A DNA stretch of 21,025 nucleotides from Amoeboradix gromovi (lineage: Eukaryota > Sanchytriomycota > Sanchytriomycetes > Sanchytriales > Sanchytriaceae), in NCBI GenBank assembly GCA_018985225.1, contig JADGIF010000096.1:1-21025 (forward strand), written 5' to 3'. The translations under genes and the position numbers were made by a program. The notes beneath the pieces are model-generated. The model searched no databases, was not told the DNA's origin, and saw only the letters and a program-made list of their open reading frames with translations. Shown piece by piece: positions 15,807-21,025 of the stretch (positions are counted from its first letter, which is position 1; each line of letters begins with the position of its first letter).

Positions 15807-17327
15807 ATGACTTTGAGTAAACACTTTGTAGTAGCTCCTGAAAGCGATCGCGTAAATGCTAAAAACCTGCAGGCTTTCCAGTACAAAAAGTTGTTATCTC
15901 AGATAATAACAGTATCTGAATATAGTGTTACATTAATTGGATCATTTTATAATAAAGCAGAAACTGCTACTACTACACTAGAAGACCTATATTTGAGATT
16001 GTCTAAATTAGAACAAGCTTTACCTGAGATCGAGAAAAAATTAATCGAGGAACCTTTCCAGTTGACAGAAAACGAGAGACCTCAACCTACATTTATTAAC
16101 TCCAGCTACCTAAGCAGAGAGAGTAGACCCAAAGAAATGGTGGCGGTGTACGAAAAATGCAAGAGACCACCAGAGCTACACCGCCTAGATGAATTTAGAT
16201 TTGATGGAAAGACATGCATGCAGTTCTACTCTAACCCTAACTTTTTTGTTGAGGAATGGAAAAAGGTAATGGAAAAAGAAAACGAAGAAAAGAAAAAGAA
16301 AAGAAAAGACAAAAAGGCGTTAAAAGAGGAACAGAAAAAGAAAATTCTTGAGGTGAGAGAAGTAGAAGTTCGGAAGTTCGACAATGATGGAAGGGAAATA
16401 CATTCCACACCAATTAACCAAACTCAAGTGGTGTATGAAGATGAAAAGACCCCAGATGATTATGTAATTGTAGATAACAACGAGCAACTTGGGCCTGCAC
16501 CACTGCCTGAGATGGAAGAAGAGTTTGACCCAGAAAAACTATTCAGTATGATCGATGACATGGTTCCTGGCCTTGCTGGCATAGGATTGTCAGATAGCTC
16601 ACCTGCTTCTCCTAAAAGTCCTCAAATTCCAATGTTCGGTATGCCGCAATCATTCCAATTGCCAGCAAATACAATTCCACTTAAACCCCCACAACAGTTT
16701 GCTCCTCAGCAGCAAAATGACCACCAGGATTTTATACCTAGGCCGCCAATTGACCCATTGGTCAGACCCCAATTTCAGTTACGCCCGATTGCTCCTAACT
16801 TACAACACATTCCTGAAACAACACCACAGGCTCCATCATTTGTACCTGCAGCATTGAATGCTTCTCAGTATGACTTTCCCGTATCTCAGAATAATACTTC
16901 TCAATATAACCAAGCCAATCAAAATCAGCTGCCTCAAGGCTCTCAGCAACCTTCTATTATGAGAAGAGACAGATCAGGGTCTCTTGCAGCAAAAAATCCA
17001 GTTCTAACACCTCTTGCGCCAGCTGTAGTTCCAAACGTACCGGCTCCTCCACCGATGGTTAGCTTGCCACCGCCAACAGTGTTTATACAACCAACCTTGA
17101 GAAAAGTCGAACACCAGCCTGAGGCAGCCAAACCTGTTCAAGCCAGAGATGGCATGTTGAGCAATATTAAGTCTGGAATTCAGCTTAAAAAGGTAGAAAT
17201 TAAAACAACAGCCCAACCAGTAAAGAAAGAAGACACTACTGTAGCTGGTATATTAATGAGAAGAGTTGCTTTGGAAATGAGCGATTCTGATGGTGACGAT
17301 CATGATGATGACGAAGATTGGGATTGA
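15807..17327 (+). CDS. SCAR/WAVE actin nucleation-promoting factor
   Basis: The protein is 506 aa from ATG 15807. SCAR/WAVE sits in a five-subunit complex at the plasma membrane and, when released by Rac, activates Arp2/3 to build branched actin. The order is complete. The N-terminal WAVE-homology helices run over about 1-100, with a conserved piece around MQFYSNPNFFVEEWKKVMEK (near 140-155). Then come a lysine-rich basic region (about 155-185), a long Pro/Gln-rich linker (about 260-430), a WH2 actin-binding motif (ARDGMLSNIKSGIQLKKVE, near 446-464), a central helix (VAGILMRRVALEMSDSD) and an acidic tail with its Trp (DDDEDWD). Upstream in-frame codons to 15753 lack an ATG. CCT3 starts only 43 bp after the stop. 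Yeasts and most moulds lack this protein; crawling cells, chytrids and animals have it. Confidence 0.95.
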   Translation: MTLSKHFVVAPESDRVNAKNLQAFQYKKLLSQIITVSEYSVTLIGSFYNKAETATTTLEDLYLRLSKLEQALPEIEKKLIEEPFQLTENERPQPTFINSSYLSRESRPKEMVAVYEKCKRPPELHRLDEFRFDGKTCMQFYSNPNFFVEEWKKVMEKENEEKKKKRKDKKALKEEQKKKILEVREVEVRKFDNDGREIHSTPINQTQVVYEDEKTPDDYVIVDNNEQLGPAPLPEMEEEFDPEKLFSMIDDMVPGLAGIGLSDSSPASPKSPQIPMFGMPQSFQLPANTIPLKPPQQFAPQQQNDHQDFIPRPPIDPLVRPQFQLRPIAPNLQHIPETTPQAPSFVPAALNASQYDFPVSQNNTSQYNQANQNQLPQGSQQPSIMRRDRSGSLAAKNPVLTPLAPAVVPNVPAPPPMVSLPPPTVFIQPTLRKVEHQPEAAKPVQARDGMLSNIKSGIQLKKVEIKTTAQPVKKEDTTVAGILMRRVALEMSDSDGDDHDDDEDWD

Positions 17328-17370
17328 AAATAAATTTATTAATTTTAAATGTTTTAATATTTTTCCAAAC

Positions 17371-19005
17371 ATGTCAGCACCAGTCGTTGTCATCAATACA
17401 GGAACAGAAAGAACCAAAGGCAGAAAAGCCCAATTGTCTTGTATTCAAGCTAGTAGCGCAGTTGCTTCAATTGTCAAAACATGTCTAGGACCTAAAGCCA
17501 TGTTGAAAATGCTGCTTGATCCAATGGGCAATGTTGTCCTCACTAATGATGGAAATGCTATCCTTCGTGAATGTGAAGTTACCCATCCTGCAGCTAAAAG
17601 CATCATTGAGCTAGCTCGAACTCAGGATGATGAAGTTGGGGATGGCACTACCTCTGTTATAGTGCTAGCTAATGAGCTCCTCCAACAAGCGCAGCAACAC
17701 CTCAAGTTTCATCCTATTGTTATAATCAATGCTTATAGAATGGCTCTTGAAGATTCTTTGTCATTTTTAGATAAAATTGCTTCACCCTTAGATTTGAATA
17801 ACGTCGATAAATGTCATCAAATAATCCGATCTACAATTGGAACAAAGTTTGGTAACAGATATTCTAAGCTTATTTGTGATGTTACTTGGTCTGCTGTTAA
17901 TATAGTCAAAGAAACTGTTTATGGCTCTACTGTAGTTGACATTAAGAGATTTATCCGCATAGAAAAGGTACCTGGAGGCTCTCTTGGAGACTCTAAACTT
18001 CTCAAAGGCGTGTTACTCAACAAGGATGTCACTCATCCTAAGATGAGAAGAGAAATTAAGAATCCTAGAATTGTCTTGTTGGATTGTACTTTGGAATACA
18101 AAAAGGGAGAGTCGCAAACTAACATTGAAATCAGCAAGGAAGCAGATTGGAAGAAATATTTGGAAATCGAGGAAGAACAAATTAAGAAAATTTGTGATGC
18201 GATTATAAAGGTCAACCCAGATGTTGTCATAACTGAGAAAGGTGTCAGTGATCTGGCTCAGCATTATTTATTGCAACACAACATTACAGCTATTCGAAGA
18301 GTTAAGAAATCAGACAACTTAAGATTACAGCGTGTTTGCGGTGCTCGCATTGTTAATAGACCGGAAGAGTTGGTAGAATCAGATGTTGGGTTGAACTGTA
18401 AGCTTTTCAAGGTAACCCAGATCGGTGAGGAGTATTTTACTTTCATTGACGAATGCATAAACCTGAAAGCATGTACCATCATGTTGCGTGGTCCCGCAAA
18501 GGACATTATCAATGAATTTGAGAGAAACTTACAGGATGCTCTCTGCGTAGCTCGTAATATCATATTAGATCCGTTTTTATGCCCAGGAGGAGGAGCTACG
18601 GAGATTGCGTTATCAGTTGAGTTGGCTGCCAAAGCAAGTACAGTGGAAGGAACTGAACAATATCCATACGCAAGTGTAGCAGAAGCATTAGAGGTAATTC
18701 CAAAGATATTAGCATCTAATTCGGGAGCGAAACCGATTCAAATTACAAGTGAATTAAAGAGCAAGTACACTGCTGGAGAGCATGTAGGGTTTGACGGTAA
18801 TTTGAATAAAGTGGTTTCCAGTGAAGATTTAGGAGTGTGGGAGCCTAAGGGAGTAAAGGTACAGACTTTAAAGACAGCCGTTGAAGCTACATGTATGCTA
18901 CTAAGAGTAGATGATATTGTAAGTGGGATTAGCAAGAAGGTGAAGGGAAATCCATCTGTCGAGGAGAATGAGGCAGCAATGGAGGCGGCGCAAAATGAGC
19001 AGTAG
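17371..19005 (+). CDS. CCT3: CCT/TRiC chaperonin gamma subunit
   Basis: The protein is 544 aa, practically the length of human CCT3 (545). It is one of eight subunits of the cytosolic double-ring ATP-dependent chaperonin that folds actin, tubulin and WD proteins. Visible are the ATP-site blocks TCLGPKAMLKMLLDPMG and LTNDGNAIL, the catalytic GDGTTSVIVLA near the N-terminus, NPRIVLLDCTLEYKKGESQT in the apical region (diagnostic of gamma), DVVITEKGVSDLAQHYL, PGGGATEIA and AVEATCMLLRVDDIVSG. The ORF could begin earlier inside SCAR/WAVE, but the family start matches ATG 17371 (MSAPVVVINTGTERTKGRK). No introns are needed. Confidence 0.98.
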   Translation: MSAPVVVINTGTERTKGRKAQLSCIQASSAVASIVKTCLGPKAMLKMLLDPMGNVVLTNDGNAILRECEVTHPAAKSIIELARTQDDEVGDGTTSVIVLANELLQQAQQHLKFHPIVIINAYRMALEDSLSFLDKIASPLDLNNVDKCHQIIRSTIGTKFGNRYSKLICDVTWSAVNIVKETVYGSTVVDIKRFIRIEKVPGGSLGDSKLLKGVLLNKDVTHPKMRREIKNPRIVLLDCTLEYKKGESQTNIEISKEADWKKYLEIEEEQIKKICDAIIKVNPDVVITEKGVSDLAQHYLLQHNITAIRRVKKSDNLRLQRVCGARIVNRPEELVESDVGLNCKLFKVTQIGEEYFTFIDECINLKACTIMLRGPAKDIINEFERNLQDALCVARNIILDPFLCPGGGATEIALSVELAAKASTVEGTEQYPYASVAEALEVIPKILASNSGAKPIQITSELKSKYTAGEHVGFDGNLNKVVSSEDLGVWEPKGVKVQTLKTAVEATCMLLRVDDIVSGISKKVKGNPSVEENEAAMEAAQNEQ

Positions 19006-19092
19006 ATAATTGAGATCAATAAATTCATTACTGAAAAAACACTGCAACAAGCATAATCTTTGTGTGACAAAAAAGTTTCAAAGGTGGCTTGA

Positions 19093-19539
19093 ATGTTATA
19101 TTTTCTACTAGTGATAAATCGTCAAGGGAAAACACGACTAAGTAAGTTTTATACACCCATTGAGAATGAAGAGAAGTATACATTGACACAAGAAGTCCAA
19201 AAAACTGTAGCACCAAGAGATGCTAAAACGCAGAGTAATTTCGTAGAATTCCAGTGGAGACCAAATCATACAATCAAGTTGATATACAAGAGATATGCTG
19301 GTTTGTTCTTTGTAATTGGGGTAGAAAAGGATGCAAACGAGTTATCTGTACTAGAAATGATTCACTTTTTTGTAGAAACTTTAGATCAGTTTTTTGGAAA
19401 TGTATGTGAATTAGATCTGATATTCAATTTCTACAAGGTTTATCATGTACTTGATGAGGTATTTCTTGGAGGAGAATTGCAAGAAATGTCACGGCCATTG
19501 ATTTTAGCTCGATTAAGTCAGTTATCAAAACTGCAGTAA
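19093..19539 (+). CDS. AP2S1: AP-2 clathrin adaptor sigma subunit
   Basis: The protein is 148 aa (human AP2S1 is 142). It is the small longin-fold subunit of the AP-2 adaptor that loads cargo into clathrin-coated pits at the plasma membrane. It starts LLVINRQGKTRLSKFY and carries RDAKTQSNFVEFQ, IYKRYAGLFFVIGV, NELSVLEMIHFFVETLDQFF, NVCELDLIFNFYKVYHVLDE and FLGGELQEMS. RDAK...NFVEF favours AP-2 over AP-1 sigma. An insert of about five residues (WRPNHT region) lies between NFVEF and the KLIYKRYAG strand, where relatives have none. It follows CCT3 by 87 bp on the same strand. Confidence 0.92.
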   Translation: MLYFLLVINRQGKTRLSKFYTPIENEEKYTLTQEVQKTVAPRDAKTQSNFVEFQWRPNHTIKLIYKRYAGLFFVIGVEKDANELSVLEMIHFFVETLDQFFGNVCELDLIFNFYKVYHVLDEVFLGGELQEMSRPLILARLSQLSKLQ

Positions 19540-19567
19540 AAAATTGTGTCCATTGTAACTATAATAT

Positions 19568-19813
19568 TTATTTAACAAGGCCGCCTAGCATCTCGTTGTC
19601 CCGTTTTACATTTTGAATTGTTGTGAATCCGTCACGTAGATATACATCCAAGTATTTCGACAGGTTTTTTCCACCGTAGCCAATACAGCTTAAAAAGGTT
19701 ATCGGGTATTCGTAAAGAACCTCATCGCTCAGGTTCTTCACCAATACATACTTTCTCAAATTTTCAGTTTTTCCTTTAACTTGTGAAATGCGATATACCT
19801 CTTCGTGACTCAT
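19568..19813 (-). CDS. Small hypothetical protein (81 aa)
   Basis: An ATG-initiated frame of 81 codons, lysine-rich, without signal peptide or membrane helix. Pattern: a short helix (SHEEVYRISQVKGKT), beta-type stretches (RKYVLVKNL, VLYEYPITFLSCIGY) and a helix with a loop (LSKYLDVYLRDGFTTI). No family recognised. It lies tail-to-tail with AP-2 sigma, 28 bp apart, in a dense gene cluster, which supports a real gene. An extra upstream exon is possible, because ttttag directly precedes the ATG. Confidence 0.5.
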   Translation of the reverse strand: MSHEEVYRISQVKGKTENLRKYVLVKNLSDEVLYEYPITFLSCIGYGGKNLSKYLDVYLRDGFTTIQNVKRDNEMLGGLVK

Positions 19814-19993
19814 CTAAAATACTTCAGAACCCTGCTTAAGTATTTCTGGGTTTAATTAGCAAGCACGCTCAAGCACAAAATTTCATTTCAGCATAGATTA
19901 AACCAATCAGTAATTGTGGTGAAGCAAAATCTTGAATTTTAAATTAAGAGCTTTGTGGAGGTCCCCTTAAATTTACTTGAACGAGTTTATTAA
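19814..19993. other. Intergenic, nothing recognised
   Basis: These 180 AT-rich bases lie between two minus-strand genes. I see no coding frame, repeat or RNA signal. It should contain the promoter of the 81-aa gene and the 3' end of the ICMT-like gene. Confidence 0.4.
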
Positions 19994-20590
19994 TTAAATC
20001 ACATAAGGAATGAGATAGTTGGTCTGGCTTTTATAATTCGCAAAATCTTTTCCAAATTCCTCTTTCAAGGCTGACTCTTCGTTTCTAATTCGAAATGGAA
20101 GTCCAATGAAGGCTAATGATTCAATCAAATATCCAACTGTAGACATATGCAGTAGAATCGATAATCCAATCAACGCTAAGAGAAATCCAGCATAAGAGGG
20201 ATGGCGGATCTTTTTATAAGGACCATGAGTGACTAACTTGTGGTTTTCTTTAATGCTGACTTGGGCAGTGAATAAGTCCTTCAATGTGTCAAAGGCTGCA
20301 TATCTTAGCTGTGTTCCAAATACGATCATAATCACAGCTATCAAGTCCATAAAATCCAAGGAGGATGTGAAGGGATTCTCAGCTATTGTCCATGGCACTC
20401 TATTTGCACAGAGCAATACGTAAGTCAATGACATTCCAACAAAATATGTCAAGATACTGGCCTTGATCATTTTTTTGCTCATATATTGTTCCTTGTTACC
20501 GCTGCCGTATCCTCCTGGTGCTTTCCATATCAAACTTGAGTACAAAAATAAACCCAAGAACAAGAGATGTTTAAAAAGTAGCTGAGGCAT
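19994..20590 (-). CDS. ICMT/PEMT-family membrane methyltransferase
   Basis: The protein is 198 aa with about five membrane segments. The C-terminal half has the isoprenylcysteine carboxyl methyltransferase pattern: HKLVTHGPYKKIRHPSYAG, a hydrophobic hairpin, then RIRNEESALKEEFGKDFANY and a C-terminal LIPYVI. The HGPY..IRHPSY and EE..L...FG..F..Y parts form the SAM-binding pocket in this family. Ste14/ICMT enzymes methylate the C-terminal prenylcysteine of CaaX proteins such as Ras and fungal a-factor in the ER. The N-terminal half is less conserved, and the protein is shorter than Ste14 (239 aa), so a related PEMT-family role is possible. Start: first ATG, directly before a hydrophobic segment. 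Confidence 0.8.
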   Translation of the reverse strand: MPQLLFKHLLFLGLFLYSSLIWKAPGGYGSGNKEQYMSKKMIKASILTYFVGMSLTYVLLCANRVPWTIAENPFTSSLDFMDLIAVIMIVFGTQLRYAAFDTLKDLFTAQVSIKENHKLVTHGPYKKIRHPSYAGFLLALIGLSILLHMSTVGYLIESLAFIGLPFRIRNEESALKEEFGKDFANYKSQTNYLIPYVI

Positions 20591-20797
20591 TAAAGATCGA
20601 CCTGCGTTTTCACTTTATACTCGGTTTATAAATTTTAGAGAAACCTGGGAGTTAGAGTGCCACATTTTCATATCTGATTCACGCTCTAAAAAAACAAGCA
20701 ACTCATTGAAAAATACCTTAACTAGAGATCTAATCAAGTACAATTGTGCAATAATTTATTTCCTGTGTTATGATCTAGAATGGCTGATTTTACAGCT
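20591..20797. other. Intergenic, nothing recognised
   Basis: These 207 AT-rich bases lie between the ICMT-like start and MITE copy C. I see no gene, RNA or repeat; it presumably holds the ICMT promoter. Confidence 0.4.
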
Positions 20798-21025
20798 GGG
20801 ACATCAAATATAAAAACTGGACCAACTTTCTGTAACAACTTGGAACATTATTTAAGAGGCGAGTGGACATTTAGCTAGTTGCGGAGTTGACGAGTATAGA
20901 AGGAAAATAAATAACTTTTTGTATCGAAATTTCAGAAATAAATATTCTGTACAGCTATTCTCTTACTCTTTCATCCAATCTTTATTTCAAATAAAATATC
21001 ACTATTACACTTCAAAGAAATAGAT
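20798..21025. mobile_element. MITE copy C, cut by the window end
   Basis: Begins GGGACATCAAATATAAAAAC and stays nearly identical to copy A (2634-2830) up to the last base of the window. It has an extra stretch of about 32 bp (about 20912-20943) lying between two aaataaata copies; copy A probably lost this by recombination between the short repeats. Only the left terminus is present. A TATA-like box (gagtatag) sits where copy A has gagtataaaagg. Confidence 0.85.

Noticed and set aside
16226-17216. Minus-strand frames opposite SCAR/WAVE (Phe/Ser-rich, Gly-rich)
   Set aside because: Low-complexity reflections of the Lys-rich and Pro-rich coding regions.
1-21025. tRNA and rRNA genes
   Set aside because: Read both strands for a tRNA B-box (GGTTCGAATCC-like) and rRNA blocks; none seen. 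A by-eye search can miss divergent copies; tRNAscan-SE would settle it.

Overview
The window is nuclear DNA from a compact, AT-rich, intron-poor eukaryote. Recognisable genes include a SCAR/WAVE actin regulator, an AP-2 sigma clathrin adaptor subunit, CCT3 chaperonin, MCM5 helicase, a kexin protease, an RGS protein, an isoprenylcysteine methyltransferase and a bifunctional lysine-ketoglutarate reductase/saccharopine dehydrogenase (AASS). SCAR/WAVE and a fused AASS are absent from yeasts and most moulds, while kexin and a Sla1-like SH3 protein fit the opisthokont side. My inference is an early-branching fungal-grade or protist opisthokont; the sequence does not fix the lineage.

Layout. Positions 1-3085 are mobile-element territory. 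A 77-bp perfect inverted repeat (1-77 and 1615-1691) brackets a coiled-coil gene that is broken by a 301-bp solo LTR with a 5-bp target duplication. Next come a decayed Fanzor (eukaryotic TnpB-like) 3' remnant, a shorter diverged second copy, and a 452-bp MITE. Positions 3192-7752 hold a seven-helix membrane protein, a two-SH3 protein and AASS (minus strand). A 626-bp divergent intergenic region precedes MCM5 (8379-10358). A third Fanzor relic (10494-10745) is followed by an RGS gene, a spliced zinc-finger gene on the minus strand, a small hypothetical gene and kexin (minus). A second MITE (14757-15042) lies between kexin and a small membrane-anchored protein. The dense right part carries SCAR/WAVE, CCT3, AP-2 sigma, a small unknown gene and an ICMT-like gene, and the window ends inside a third MITE copy.

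The main result is that this genome appears to use ultra-short introns. Homology requires a 19-nt GT-AG intron in AASS and another 19-nt intron in the RGS gene. A 22-nt intron joins two exons of a zinc-finger gene that no single ORF reveals. Kexin lacks a start and signal peptide unless further short introns upstream are spliced.

The second result is a family of three decayed Fanzor 3' ends. They share a hairpin whose five base pairs are kept in all copies despite sequence change, a candidate remnant of the guide-RNA region.

The genes are ordinary housekeeping and signalling loci rather than one pathway. Themes are actin and endocytosis (SCAR/WAVE, SH3 protein, AP-2 sigma), G-protein signalling (RGS, perhaps the seven-helix protein) and secretory or membrane processing (kexin, ICMT). 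Both window ends fall inside repeats, so this is probably a whole contig broken at repeats.
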